NCBI RefSeq assembly: GCF_003111685.1
Contig: NZ_CP022189.1
Location: 1,194,001-1,258,000 of the forward strand
From: Alloyangia pacifica
GTDB taxonomy: Bacteria > Pseudomonadota > Alphaproteobacteria > Rhodobacterales > Rhodobacteraceae
Reading direction: 5' to 3'
Length of the DNA stretch: 64,000 nucleotides
The position numbers and the translations under genes are program-made. The notes under the pieces were generated by a model. It was given only the letters and a program-made list of their open reading frames with translations. It was not told where the DNA came from and did not search any database. The first letter of the stretch is position 1. Each line of letters opens with the position of its first letter. Of this stretch, positions 1 to 8,065 are shown piece by piece.

Positions 1-144
1 TCCGTAGCGGACCGCGCCCCCTTGGTCATTTATTCGTTGATACCCCGGGGGCGGCGGTGCTGTCGACGGGCGCGGAGCCCCTCTGGCGTGCCGATGGTGC
101 CGCGCCAGGCTGCGGTCCATCCCGGTCGATCTTCCTGCGCTTGA
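1..144. other. window edge, no gene assigned
   Basis: The first 144 bases lie beyond the 3' end of cobS, which is read leftwards. I see no open frame with a convincing start, ribosome site or protein character and no clear terminator. In related Rhodobacterales cobT usually follows cobS, so it may lie just outside the window; that is inference. Confidence 0.4.
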
Positions 145-1131
145 TCAGGCCAGCGACAGCGAGGCGGCGCTTTCCGGCAGTTCCTCGTCGAAGCAACGCT
201 GGTAGAACTCGGCCACGGTCTGCCGCTCGAGCTCGTCGCACTTGTTGAGGAACGACAGGCGGAAGGCATAGCCCACGTTGCGGAAGATCTCGGCGTTGGC
301 GGCCCAGGCGATCACCGTCCGGGGCGACATCACGGTCGAGAGCTCGCCGTTCATGAAGGCGCGGCGGGTGAAGTCCGCGACGGTGACCATCTGGCGGATG
401 GTCTTGCGGCCCTTCTCGTTGTTGTAATGCGGCGCCTTCGACAGGACGATGTTCACCTCGGCGTCGATGCTGAGGTAGTTCAGCGTCGCGACCAGGCTCC
501 AGCGGTCCATCTGGCCTTGGTTGATCTGCTGGGTGCCATGATAGAGACCCGTGGTGTCGCCGAGTCCGACGGTGTTCGCCGTGGCGAAGATGCGGAAGTA
601 CTTGTGCGGCGTGATCACCTGGTTCTGGTCGAGCAGGGTCAGCTTGCCGTCGGTCTCCAGCACGCGCTGGATCACGAACATCACGTCGGCGCGGCCCGCG
701 TCGTACTCGTCGAAGACGATGGCGGTGGGGTTGCGCAGCGCCCAGGGCAGGATGCCTTCCTGGAACTGGGTGACTTGCTTGCCGTCGACCAGCTTGATGG
801 CGTCCTTGCCGATCAGGTCGATCCGGGAGATGTGGCTGTCGAGGTTGACGCGCACGCAGGGCCAGTTGAGGCGCGAGGCGACCTGCTCGATGTGGGTCGA
901 CTTGCCGGTGCCGTGGTAGCCCTGGATCATCACCCGGCGGTTGTTGCGGAAGCCCGCGAGGATCGCCAGCGTGGTGTCGGGGTCGAACTTGTAGGTGCTG
1001 TCGAGATCCGGCACGCGGTCGGTGCGGTCGGGGAAGCCGTGCACCACCATGTCCGTGTCGATGCCGAACACCTCGCGGACCGAGATTTCCTCGGTGGGTT
1101 TCGCATTGATGTCGATCGTGCCATCCGCCAT
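145..1131 (-). CDS. cobS: cobaltochelatase CobS subunit (AAA+ ATPase)
   Basis: A 328-residue AAA+ protein of the aerobic cobaltochelatase, the CobNST complex that inserts cobalt into hydrogenobyrinic acid a,c-diamide during aerobic B12 synthesis; cytoplasmic. Walker [10 protein letters not shown] is at residues 71-79, Walker B VFDEYD at 139-144 and a sensor-1 like FATANT at 182-187. Length and the N-terminal region are typical of CobS. The ATG at 1129-1131 is the natural start. It neighbours an ECF sigma operon read in the opposite direction, so its promoter lies in 1132-1314. CobT and CobN are not in the window. MoxR-type ATPases are the alternative, but the motif context matches CobS closely. 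Confidence 0.93.
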   Translation of the reverse strand: MADGTIDINAKPTEEISVREVFGIDTDMVVHGFPDRTDRVPDLDSTYKFDPDTTLAILAGFRNNRRVMIQGYHGTGKSTHIEQVASRLNWPCVRVNLDSHISRIDLIGKDAIKLVDGKQVTQFQEGILPWALRNPTAIVFDEYDAGRADVMFVIQRVLETDGKLTLLDQNQVITPHKYFRIFATANTVGLGDTTGLYHGTQQINQGQMDRWSLVATLNYLSIDAEVNIVLSKAPHYNNEKGRKTIRQMVTVADFTRRAFMNGELSTVMSPRTVIAWAANAEIFRNVGYAFRLSFLNKCDELERQTVAEFYQRCFDEELPESAASLSLA

Positions 1132-1314
1132 GGTCGTGCCCCTGTCCGGTCGTTAGAAATTCTCGTGGACCGTCGTGCCCCATATCGCGGGCAAGGGCAA
1201 GGGGGCGGCGGCGGGCTTTGTCGCGGGCCCGGCAGGGCGTCGCGGGCGCCGCGCGGGCGAAGGTGAAATTGCCACGGTTTGTGTTTGCGCCGCCGCCGCA
1301 TCGGGCACTACTCT

Positions 1315-1902
1315 ATGAACAGTACGGAAAAAAGGCAGGCGCGGTACGTGGCGAGTTCCCCCCATTCCGATCTCGAGGATCTGATCGCGCGCGTCGCCAT
1401 GGCCGACCGTGCCGCCTTTGCACGGCTCTACGAGCGCACCTCGGCGAAGCTCTTCGGCGTCTGCCTCCGGGTGCTGCAGGATCGGACCCAGGCCGAGGAG
1501 GCGCTGCAGGACACCTACGTGAAGCTCTGGAACAATGCCGGCAGCTACCGGGTGAACGGCTATTCGCCGATGACCTGGCTGATCACGATGGCGCGCAACG
1601 CCGCCGTCGACCGCCGCCGCCGCAGCGACGTTGAGCGGGCGGTGCAGCCGATCGAGCTTGACGAGCGGCTTGCCAATCCGGCGCCGGGCCCCGCCGAGCA
1701 GGCCGAGGCGCGGGCGGAGGCGGCGGCGCTGGCGCTCTGCATGGAGGAACTGCCGCCCGATCGCGCCGAGATGGTCCGCCGCGCTTATCTCGAGGGGGCC
1801 ACCTATGCCGAGCTGTCCGAGGCCTCCGGGGTCAAGCTCAACACCGTCAGGACCTGGCTGCGGCGCAGTCTGATGGCCCTGCGGGATTGCCTGAGCCGAT
1901 GA
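1315..1902 (+). CDS. ECF-family RNA polymerase sigma factor
   Basis: A 195-residue group 4 sigma factor. Region 2 spans about residues 31-103 (acidic helix followed by a MTWLITMARNAAVDRRRR core) and region 4 about 145-192, with a helix-turn-helix around YAELSEASGVKLNTVRTWLRRS. Its stop overlaps the start of the next gene (ATGA), which encodes an RskA-like anti-sigma factor, so the two are probably translationally coupled and act as a pair. An exported MsrB follows, suggesting an envelope oxidative stress regulon. The ATG at 1315 lacks a clear Shine-Dalgarno; a GTG further in is possible. It differs from the EcfG at 49.4 kb. Confidence 0.9.
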   Translation: MNSTEKRQARYVASSPHSDLEDLIARVAMADRAAFARLYERTSAKLFGVCLRVLQDRTQAEEALQDTYVKLWNNAGSYRVNGYSPMTWLITMARNAAVDRRRRSDVERAVQPIELDERLANPAPGPAEQAEARAEAAALALCMEELPPDRAEMVRRAYLEGATYAELSEASGVKLNTVRTWLRRSLMALRDCLSR

Positions 1903-2591
1903 GCGGCCCGCCGCAGCCGGACCCGCCCGAGGGCGTGGAGGCGAGTGCGGCGGAATACGTGCTGGGTCTGCTGCCCGAGCCCGAGCGTCGGGATTTCGAG
2001 GGACTGCTGGCGCGCGACGCCGGGCTCCGCCGGGAGGTGGCCAGTTGGCAGGCCTGCTTCGCCGCGCTCACCGCCGATATCGCCGAGGTCACGCCGCCTG
2101 AACACCTCTGGCCGCAGATCGAAGCGCGGACCCATGGTCCGCCCCGTGCGGCGCTCTGGCGGCAGGTGCTGCCCTACCTTCTCGGGGCCGTGGCGGCGGC
2201 GGGGATCGCCTGGGCGGCGCTGGTTTCGGGCGTATTGACGCCGGGCAGCGCCGGGCCCGAGCTGCAGGCCCGGCTGGTCGCGGAGGCGCAGGGGATCGCG
2301 TTGCGGGCCGACTACGCGCCTCGGGACCAGAGCCTGACGGTGACGCGCGAGACCGGCGAGGCTCCATTGGACCGGGCGTTGGAACTGTGGCTCCTGTCGG
2401 ACAGCGCAGGCGCGCCGGTCTCTCTGGGGGTGCTCGGGGCCGAGGCGGTGACGTCGCTTTCGGTGGCGCCGACGCTTCGGAGCCAGCTCCCCGGGGCCAC
2501 GATTGCACTCTCCGAGGAGCCCCCGGGGGGGTCTGCCACGGGGCGTCCCACCGGCCCGGTCATCGCGCTGGGGCAGCTCTCGCCCCGGTGA
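1899..2591 (+). CDS. anti-sigma factor, RskA-like membrane protein
   Basis: A 230-residue protein with a cytoplasmic N-terminal anti-sigma domain (about residues 14-75: EYVLGLLPEPERRDFEGLL, then PPEHLWPQIEAR), one transmembrane helix at about 90-112 and a periplasmic C-terminal domain of the RskA/SigK-inhibitor type. It should hold the upstream ECF sigma factor at the membrane until a periplasmic signal releases it. The ATG at 1899 overlaps the sigma factor stop by four bases. No zinc-binding HxxxCxxC anti-sigma motif is visible, so it is not a ChrR/ZAS-type protein. The inducing signal is unknown, but the neighbouring exported MsrB points to oxidative damage. Confidence 0.85.
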   Translation: MSGPPQPDPPEGVEASAAEYVLGLLPEPERRDFEGLLARDAGLRREVASWQACFAALTADIAEVTPPEHLWPQIEARTHGPPRAALWRQVLPYLLGAVAAAGIAWAALVSGVLTPGSAGPELQARLVAEAQGIALRADYAPRDQSLTVTRETGEAPLDRALELWLLSDSAGAPVSLGVLGAEAVTSLSVAPTLRSQLPGATIALSEEPPGGSATGRPTGPVIALGQLSPR

Positions 2592-2682
2592 GGGCGGTGT
2601 CACGGCGGTGTGACAGCCCGCGGCTTGACCGCGGTCGGGTCGGAGGCGCATCTCTGGAAATGGAGGAAGAGGAGAGGAGACC

Positions 2683-3165
2683 ATGAGACGCAGAGGAGTC
2701 CTCGCGGGTCTCGCGGCGACGTTGGCATGGCGCGGGCGGGCCCGCGCCGAAGCGCGTTTCGAGATCACCCGTAGCCCCGAGGAATGGCGCAGCCGCCTGA
2801 CACGCGCAGAGTACAAGGTGCTGCGCGAGGCGGGCACCGAGCGCGCTTTCAGCTCGCCGCTCGACAAGGAAAAGCGCGCCGGGCTGTTTCACTGCAAGGG
2901 CTGCGATCTGCCGCTCTACAGCTCGGAGGCGAAATTCGACAGCGGCACCGGCTGGCCTTCTTTCTACGAGGCGCTGCCGGACGCGGTGGGGCTGAGGGCC
3001 GACCGCTCGTTCTTCATGACGCGTACCGAGTGCCACTGCCGCCGCTGCGGCTCGCACATGGGGCATGTCTTCGACGATGGTCCGCCGCCCACGGGAAAAC
3101 GGCACTGCATCAACGGCATCGCGCTGCATTTCGTGCCGGGTAAGACAGCACAAGGGCAGGGCTAG
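2683..3165 (+). CDS. msrB: exported peptide-methionine (R)-S-oxide reductase MsrB
   Basis: A 160-residue MsrB that reduces methionine-R-sulfoxide in proteins. Zinc ligands are the CxxC pairs at C71/C74 and C119/C122; the catalytic cysteine is C142 in the RHCIN motif, and SGTGWPSF (87-94) is the family signature. The first 24 residues (MRRRGVLAGLAATLAW..., ending ARAEA) look like an export signal, possibly Tat-like because of the arginines before a hydrophobic stretch, so the enzyme probably repairs periplasmic proteins. It sits 91 bases after the anti-sigma gene and is probably in the same operon, with GGAGAGGAGA just before the ATG. Confidence 0.92.
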   Translation: MRRRGVLAGLAATLAWRGRARAEARFEITRSPEEWRSRLTRAEYKVLREAGTERAFSSPLDKEKRAGLFHCKGCDLPLYSSEAKFDSGTGWPSFYEALPDAVGLRADRSFFMTRTECHCRRCGSHMGHVFDDGPPPTGKRHCINGIALHFVPGKTAQGQG

Positions 3166-3198
3166 ACACGGCGAACAGGCGGCGTTTCCGTGATGGAT

Positions 3199-3231
3199 CC
3201 CGACCCGGCCGGGTGCGCCGGTCGGGTCGGG
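3199..3231 (+). terminator. GC-rich hairpin after msrB
   Basis: Arms of 14 bases (3199-3212 and 3218-3231, CCCGACCCGGCCGG paired with CCGGTCGGGTCGGG, one mismatch) around a five-base loop. There is no T tract, so it could be a rho-assisted terminator or an RNA stability element. Confidence 0.45.
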
Positions 3232-3417
3232 TGCGGAGGCTGCGGGGACTCGCGTCCCAAGGGGCCTGCACAACCAGGGGGAGCGGTGTGCAGGCCGACT
3301 TGGTCCGTGAGTGGACACGACAGGGAGCTCGCGTCGCCTTCAATCGGCCGCGAAAAGCGTCCGACACGAGGAGGCTAGCACAACCTTGGGGCATGTGTCG
3401 AGAATTTCACACCAATA

Positions 3418-3443
3418 GGTTGTGCATTTGGGTTGTGCATTTG
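3418..3443. repeat. 13-bp tandem duplication
   Basis: GGTTGTGCATTTG occurs twice back to back (3418-3430 and 3431-3443). Its GGTTGTGC half also appears inverted at 3378-3385 and 3268-3275, giving a 9-base inverted repeat between 3378-3386 and 3417-3425. Confidence 0.85.
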
Positions 3444-3523
3444 GGGGCGGCGTTCGAGGGCTCCTTCGGAGCGCCATCAGCGGCGCAGCGCAGGGTCCGC
3501 GACCTTGCAGGGCAGCCCTCGCG

Positions 3524-3546
3524 AAAACGGGCCCCGCGGGGCCCGT
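3524..3546 (-). terminator. rho-independent terminator of the J-domain gene
   Basis: A perfect 20-base palindrome (3527-3546, arms ACGGGCCCCG/CGGGGCCCGT) is followed on the minus strand by TTTT (3524-3527). It starts four bases after the stop codon of the J-domain gene. Confidence 0.8.
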
Positions 3547-3549
3547 AAA

Positions 3550-4176
3550 TCACTTGAAGTTCCGGCTGTCCTTGATCTGGTCCCAGGCCCAGACCACTTC
3601 CTGCAACTGCTCTTCCTGAGAGCGGTCGCCGCCGTTCATGTCCGGGTGCAGCACCTTGATCAGCTTCTTGTACGCCTTGCGCACGTCGGCCTTGGTCTCG
3701 GCGCTCTCGACCTCGAGGATCTCGAGCGCGCGCTTCTCGGTCGGCGGCAGTCGCCGGCCGCCGCCCGGCGCCTTGCGGCCGGGGTTGCGCGTGGCATTGG
3801 CGCCCAGCACCTGATGCGCGTCCTCGATGCCGAGGCGGGCCCAGGCCCGCTGCTCGGGGTCGCGGTAGTCCTTGGTCTTGCGCTCCCACACCTTGTCCGA
3901 CGTGGCCTGAGCGTTCATCTCGGCCTCGGTCTTGCCGTGGAAGAAGTTCCACTGGTTGTTGTATTCGCGCACGTGATCCTTGCAGAACCACTTGAATTCA
4001 TCGAGCACGTCCGGCGCCTTGGGCGCCCGGAACTTGCCCGGTTCCTCACAGCCTTCGTGCTCGCACACGCGGGTGGAGGTCTCCTGTTCGCCGGTCATGC
4101 CGCGCCGGCCACGCGGGTTCTTTTTCTTAGCCGACTTAATCGACATGTCGAAACCGAAGGGGTCGGGTCTGCTCAT
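3550..4176 (-). CDS. J-domain protein (DnaJ-class co-chaperone)
   Basis: A 208-residue protein whose C-terminal third is a J domain (about 148-206) with the HPD motif at 177-179, which stimulates the ATPase of an Hsp70 partner such as DnaK. The N-terminal half carries a small Cys/His cluster (C38, C43, C65, H68) that could bind a metal. The ATG at 4174-4176 is chosen because AAGGTGAG precedes it; the frame stays open further upstream but that part overlaps bolA on the other strand. It is divergent from bolA, an arrangement common in Rhodobacterales. The specific client is unknown. Confidence 0.88.
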   Translation of the reverse strand: MSRPDPFGFDMSIKSAKKKNPRGRRGMTGEQETSTRVCEHEGCEEPGKFRAPKAPDVLDEFKWFCKDHVREYNNQWNFFHGKTEAEMNAQATSDKVWERKTKDYRDPEQRAWARLGIEDAHQVLGANATRNPGRKAPGGGRRLPPTEKRALEILEVESAETKADVRKAYKKLIKVLHPDMNGGDRSQEEQLQEVVWAWDQIKDSRNFK

Positions 4177-4248
4177 GGTCTCACCTTTTCGACTCGGACG
4201 AGGGAGTTTAGACAATCCTGACCGAGTTTGAAGAGGCAGGAGCCAAAA

Positions 4249-4506
4249 ATGTCGCGAGCGAACGAGATCGAAACCCGGCTGCGAGGGGCCTTCCACCCAT
4301 CGGAACTGGAGGTTCTCGACGAAAGTCAAAAGCATGTGGGCCATGCCGGCTACCAAGAGGGCGGCGAGAGCCATTTTCACGTGCGCATGCGCGCGGCGGA
4401 GCTGGCCGACATGAGCCGCATCCAGAGACACCGCGCCGTGCATGCCGCGCTGGGAAGCGACCTGGTGGGCGCGATCCACGCGCTGTCGCTGGACCTGCAG
4501 GGCTGA
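4249..4506 (+). CDS. bolA: BolA family protein
   Basis: An 85-residue BolA/IbaG-like protein. It contains the conserved SHFHVRM segment and the following helix (SRIQRHRAVHAALG), which form the class II KH-like BolA fold. BolA proteins partner monothiol glutaredoxins in iron-sulfur or iron signalling, and some act as transcription regulators. The ATG at 4249 has GGCAGGAG upstream. It diverges from the J-domain gene with only 72 bases between starts, so both promoters overlap in 4177-4248. Confidence 0.9.
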   Translation: MSRANEIETRLRGAFHPSELEVLDESQKHVGHAGYQEGGESHFHVRMRAAELADMSRIQRHRAVHAALGSDLVGAIHALSLDLQG

Positions 4507-4536
4507 GCCGCGCGCGGCGCGACCGGCCGGGTCGTG

Positions 4537-4953
4537 TCAGTTCACCTTGTCGGCGTCGCTCTTTGCGGGCCTGTCGGAGGCCTCCTCCTCGGCGAGAGGC
4601 TCGGGCGCAACCGGCTCGGGGGCCGTCACCTCGGGCGCGGCGGGCAGGGGCGCGGCCGGCGGCGGCGCGACCGCGGCGACCACCGGCTCGTGCCGGAAGG
4701 GCGTGACCGCAGCAGCCTGCGGCACCGGCCGTCGGAAGACCAGCAGCGTGCGCCAGACCGTCTGGGTCGAGGTCAGCCCGCTGCGCTCTTCGCTGGGAAG
4801 GATGTCGGCGCGGATGTACTCCCAGCCCTGCTCGGCCATCTCGTTGAGCAGCCGCGACATGGACACGGCGAAGCGGCCCTCGGGGCCCTTGGCGGCCTTG
4901 GCCTTTTCTCCCTTGGTGGGGGCGGGGATCACCTTGTACTCATGGGTTTTCAT
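4537..4953 (-). CDS. DUF4177 domain protein
   Basis: A 138-residue protein. The N-terminal half (about 1-72) matches the DUF4177 pattern: EYKVIPAP at the start, LLNEMAEQGWEYIRADILPSE in the middle and TLLVFRR at the end. The C-terminal half is a low-complexity Pro/Ala/Glu tail that is probably disordered. Function is unknown. The ATG at 4951-4953 is preceded by AAAGGGG on the minus strand. It converges with bolA with a 30-base gap. Confidence 0.75.
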   Translation of the reverse strand: MKTHEYKVIPAPTKGEKAKAAKGPEGRFAVSMSRLLNEMAEQGWEYIRADILPSEERSGLTSTQTVWRTLLVFRRPVPQAAAVTPFRHEPVVAAVAPPPAAPLPAAPEVTAPEPVAPEPLAEEEASDRPAKSDADKVN

Positions 4954-5254
4954 CGTGACGCGCCCCTTTCCCTTTTCGCTGAACCGCAATGTTCAACAAT
5001 TGGGTAAGGCGCAGGGGGCGGCAAGTAAAGACCGGGTTAAAGACCGGGAGCACGCCGAAGCGCATCTCCCGGTTGCGTCATGAAATCGGGAAGAATAGCC
5101 CGAAACAAATGACTTTCCCCGTGACCCCGAACAATGCTGGGGGCGGGATCGCGGCCTCACGGTGCCCCGACAGCGACTCGAGCTAAGCACTTTTCGCGGC
5201 ATTGAAAGGGGCGGCGCGCATTTTGCAACCGAGGCGATAACCCGCAGCGAATGT
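4954..5254. other. intergenic region upstream of the DUF4177 gene
   Basis: 301 bases holding the promoter of the DUF4177 gene and the 3' side of the BenE-type gene, both read leftwards. It contains a perfect 12-base tandem near-duplication at 5026-5049. No coding frame or RNA gene is recognisable. Confidence 0.5.
5026..5049. repeat. 12-bp tandem repeat
   Basis: TAAAGACCGGGT is followed directly by TAAAGACCGGGA. It lies about 75-95 bases upstream of the DUF4177 start, so it could be a paired binding site; this is inference. Confidence 0.7.
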
Positions 5255-6430
5255 TCAGCTTTTCCGATGCCGCACCGCAAGCACGATACCGCCCAGCACC
5301 AGCCCCCAGACCGCCGCGCCCAGCCCCCAGAGGGTGATGCCCGAGGCGGTTACGAGGAAGGTCACCGCGGCGCCCTCGCGGCTCTGCTCGGCCTGCAGCG
5401 CGCCGCTTGCCGAACTCGCAAAGACCGGCAACAGCGCCACGCCCGCGAGCACCTGTAGCGTCATTGGCGGGGCAAGCGCGGCGACGGCGGTCACCGCCAC
5501 GGCGAAGAACCCGAAAAGGCTGTAGAAAACCCCGGCCATCACCGCCGACCAATAGCGCCGGGAGGGATCGGGATGGCTGTCGGCATTGGCGCACATGCTG
5601 GCAGTGATCGCCGCGAGGCAGGTCGCCGGGTTGCCGAAGGGTGCGGTCAGCAGCGAGATCCCGCCGACCCCCGCCAGCAGGGGGCCCGGGGGCGGCGTGT
5701 AGCCGAAGCTGCGCAGCACCGCGACGGCAGGGATGTTCTGCGTGGCCATGGTGACGACGAAGAGCGGGACCCCGAGGCTCAAGACGGCCTCGAGCGAGAA
5801 GACAGGGGCGACCCACACCGGGTGGCTCATCCAGCCTCCGGTCATCGGCAACGAGAAGTCATGCGCCCAGAGCGTCACCCCAAACGCCGCCAATACCGCG
5901 GCAGGCACTGCGAGGATGCGCTTCACCCGCCCGACGACGAACCAGCTCAACAGGATCGGCAGCGCCACCTCGGGCGCTTCGGCAAGCCCGCGGAAAGGCG
6001 CCATGCAGAGCCCTGCCAGCACGCCAGCGAGCATCGCCTGCGCCAGCGCCGTCGGCACCGAGGTCACCAGCCGCGCCAGCGCCGGCCAGAGCCCGGCCAA
6101 CGTGATCAGCCCGCCCGCCACGATGAAGGCCGCCACCGCCCCGGCGAAACCGTCCGCGAGCGGCTGCGAGACGGCGAGCAGCGCCACGGCAGGGGTCGAC
6201 CAGGCGCAGGAGACGGGCTCGCGGCGCCACCAGGCCAGCACGATGCCCGCGATCGCCATCGAGATCGCCGCCGCCGCCAGCCCGGCCCCGGCCTGTTCGG
6301 GACTCGCGCCCACTGCCGTCAGCCCCTGCAGCACGATCGGGAACGAGCTGAACACCCCGACGATCGCCACCATGGCCCCGGTCGTCACGTTCTGCAGGTC
6401 GGGCCCGGGTCGTCCGGAGGGTCGTGCCAT
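5255..6430 (-). CDS. benE: BenE family benzoate/H+ symporter-like transporter
   Basis: A 391-residue, strongly hydrophobic inner-membrane protein with about 11-12 predicted helices. Family features include the early LQNVTTGAMVAIVGVFSSFPIVLQGL segment, WSTPAVALL, and the MATQNIPAVAVL and TAPFGNPATCLAAITASMC stretches typical of BenE. The family imports benzoate with protons. No benzoate-degrading genes lie nearby, so the real substrate is uncertain. The ATG at 6428-6430 is the natural start. It is divergent from the COG0523 gene, and 6431-6566 carries both promoters. Confidence 0.88.
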   Translation of the reverse strand: MARPSGRPGPDLQNVTTGAMVAIVGVFSSFPIVLQGLTAVGASPEQAGAGLAAAAISMAIAGIVLAWWRREPVSCAWSTPAVALLAVSQPLADGFAGAVAAFIVAGGLITLAGLWPALARLVTSVPTALAQAMLAGVLAGLCMAPFRGLAEAPEVALPILLSWFVVGRVKRILAVPAAVLAAFGVTLWAHDFSLPMTGGWMSHPVWVAPVFSLEAVLSLGVPLFVVTMATQNIPAVAVLRSFGYTPPPGPLLAGVGGISLLTAPFGNPATCLAAITASMCANADSHPDPSRRYWSAVMAGVFYSLFGFFAVAVTAVAALAPPMTLQVLAGVALLPVFASSASGALQAEQSREGAAVTFLVTASGITLWGLGAAVWGLVLGGIVLAVRHRKS

Positions 6431-6532
6431 GGTCGGTCCTTAACGTTGCGTCTTTAACGCCTTAGGCAGGGCGCCGCCGATTGGCAAGCCGGGGGCAGGG
6501 TTGCAAGCGGCGCCGGGGGTGAGGTATTTGAA

Positions 6533-6544
6533 ACGTTATAACGT
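6533..6544. promoter_or_regulatory. Zur-like operator upstream of the COG0523 gene
   Basis: A perfect 12-base palindrome, ACGTTATAACGT, lies 23 bases before the start of the COG0523 gene. The GTTATAAC core resembles the zinc uptake regulator (Zur) boxes of proteobacteria. Zur control of COG0523 metallochaperones is well known, so repression under zinc-replete conditions is the likely role. The site assignment itself is by eye. Confidence 0.6.
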
Positions 6545-6566
6545 AACGAATCAGGAGCGCCCGCCC

Positions 6567-7787
6567 ATGTCCACCCCTGCCGTCGATCCGCGCCTTCCCG
6601 TCACCGTGCTCTCGGGCTTTCTGGGGGCGGGCAAGACGACGCTGCTGAACCAGGTGCTGAACAACCGCGAGGGCCGCCGCGTCGCGGTCATCGTCAACGA
6701 CATGTCCGAGGTGAACATCGACGCCGATCTCGTGCGCGAGGGCGGGGCGGATCTGTCGCAGACCGAAGAGACGCTGGTCGAGATGACCAATGGCTGCATC
6801 TGCTGCACCCTGCGGGACGACTTGCTGACCGAGGTCCGCCGGCTCGCCGCCGAGAAGCGCTTCGATTACCTCTTGATCGAAAGCACCGGGATTTCCGAGC
6901 CGCTGCCTGTCGCCGCCACCTTCGAGTTCCGCGACGAGGCGGGCGAAAGCCTGTCGGACATCGCCCGGCTCGACACGATGGTGACGGTGGTCGATGCCGC
7001 CAATCTGCTGCGCGATTATTCCAGCCACGACTTCCTTGCCGACCGCGGCGAGAGCCTCGGCGAGACGGATGAGCGCAGGCTGGTCGATCTGCTGGTCGAT
7101 CAGATCGAGTTCGCCGACGTGGTGGTGCTCAACAAGGTCGCGACTGCGGGCGAGGATGCGCGGGCTGCGGCGCGGCTCATCATCACCGCGCTCAACCCCG
7201 ATGCCGAGATCGTCGAGGCCGACTATGGCCGCGTTGACCCCAGCCGCATCATGGGCACCGGGCGTTTCGATTTCGAGACGGCACACGCGCACCCGCTCTG
7301 GGCCAAGGAACTCTACGGGTTCGCCGACCACGTGCCCGAGACCGAGGAATACGGCGTGTCCTCCTTCGTCTACAGGGCGCGGCGGCCCTTCGTGCCCGAG
7401 AAGATCCACGCGGTGCTGAACGGGCCGCTGCCGGGGGTGATCCGGGCCAAGGGGCATTTCTGGATCGCCACGCGGCCCGACTGGCTGGCGGAATTCTCGC
7501 TCGCTGGCGCGCTCAGCTCGGTGCGCCCGATGGGGCGCTGGTGGGCCAGTGTCCCGGCGGAGCGGATGCCCGAACATGCCGCCTTCCGCGACTATCTGGG
7601 CCAGCACTGGCAAGAGCCCTACGGCGACCGGCGGCAGGAGCTGGTGTTCATCGGCGCTGGGGTGGACCGGGAGAAGATCACGGAGGCGCTCGATGCGGCG
7701 CTGGTGCCCGAGAAGAGCTTTGAGCCCCTCCGCTGGGAAGGGCTGGCCGATCCCTTCCCGCTGTGGCGCGAGGCGCGGGCGGCATGA
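6567..7787 (+). CDS. COG0523 GTPase, putative zinc metallochaperone
   Basis: A 406-residue G3E-family GTPase of the CobW/COG0523 group. Walker A GFLGAGKT is at 17-24, the metal-binding CxCC motif (GCICC) has C77, C79 and C80, the NKVA nucleotide-specificity motif lies near residue 190, and a CobW C-terminal domain fills roughly 270-390. Such proteins (ZigA/YeiR/ZNG1-like) deliver zinc to target enzymes when zinc is scarce. The ATG at 6567 has AGGAG at 6553-6557. A Zur-like palindrome sits just upstream, which argues for the zinc subgroup rather than cobalamin synthesis. Its stop overlaps the next gene. Confidence 0.87.
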   Translation: MSTPAVDPRLPVTVLSGFLGAGKTTLLNQVLNNREGRRVAVIVNDMSEVNIDADLVREGGADLSQTEETLVEMTNGCICCTLRDDLLTEVRRLAAEKRFDYLLIESTGISEPLPVAATFEFRDEAGESLSDIARLDTMVTVVDAANLLRDYSSHDFLADRGESLGETDERRLVDLLVDQIEFADVVVLNKVATAGEDARAAARLIITALNPDAEIVEADYGRVDPSRIMGTGRFDFETAHAHPLWAKELYGFADHVPETEEYGVSSFVYRARRPFVPEKIHAVLNGPLPGVIRAKGHFWIATRPDWLAEFSLAGALSSVRPMGRWWASVPAERMPEHAAFRDYLGQHWQEPYGDRRQELVFIGAGVDREKITEALDAALVPEKSFEPLRWEGLADPFPLWREARAA

Positions 7788-8047
7788 GCGCGGGCGGACA
7801 GCGCAACCTTGGGGCCGCGCCGACCCGTCGCCGCGAAGGGGATGTCATGTCTGCCTACGACCGGCTGCCGCCCGACCTGCGTGCCTGGCTGGCGCAGGCA
7901 GCACTGCCCTGGTCGCCGCGCTCGGCCCTGCGCGCCTGGCGCGGGGCGCTTGCCCGGACGGGCTGCGCGGACGCCGCGGCGGCCCGGCTGAGCGCGATCG
8001 AGGCCGGGCAGCTCGAGCGGCTGGCAGGCGGGCCGGGGCGCCTCTGA
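7784..8047 (+). CDS. DUF6525 family small protein
   Basis: An 87-residue basic protein with the pattern [12 protein letters not shown]...[32 protein letters not shown], which I recognise as the DUF6525 family found in Rhodobacterales. Function is unknown. Its ATG overlaps the TGA of the COG0523 gene by four bases, so it is translationally coupled and presumably under the same zinc-linked control. No cysteines or histidines suitable for a metal site are evident apart from one Cys. Confidence 0.75.
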   Translation: MSAGGQRNLGAAPTRRREGDVMSAYDRLPPDLRAWLAQAALPWSPRSALRAWRGALARTGCADAAAARLSAIEAGQLERLAGGPGRL

Positions 8048-8065
8048 CCCCGGCCCGCTACGCCC

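Larger units (their letters stand above)
3166..3549. other. intergenic region between convergent genes with repeated octamer
   Basis: 384 bases between the ends of msrB and the J-domain gene. It holds the hairpin at 3199-3231, four copies of GCACAACC or its complement (3268-3275, 3378-3385, 3418-3425, 3431-3438), a 13-base tandem duplication (3418-3443), and a terminator at 3524-3546. No credible protein-coding frame is seen. The length and structure are unusual for a gap where two genes only end. Confidence 0.55.

Noticed and set aside
26..1183. Long open frame on the minus strand overlapping cobS in another frame
   Set aside because: Its translation is Arg/His/Pro-rich low-complexity sequence, typical of shadow frames in GC-rich DNA, while the overlapping frame is clearly CobS.
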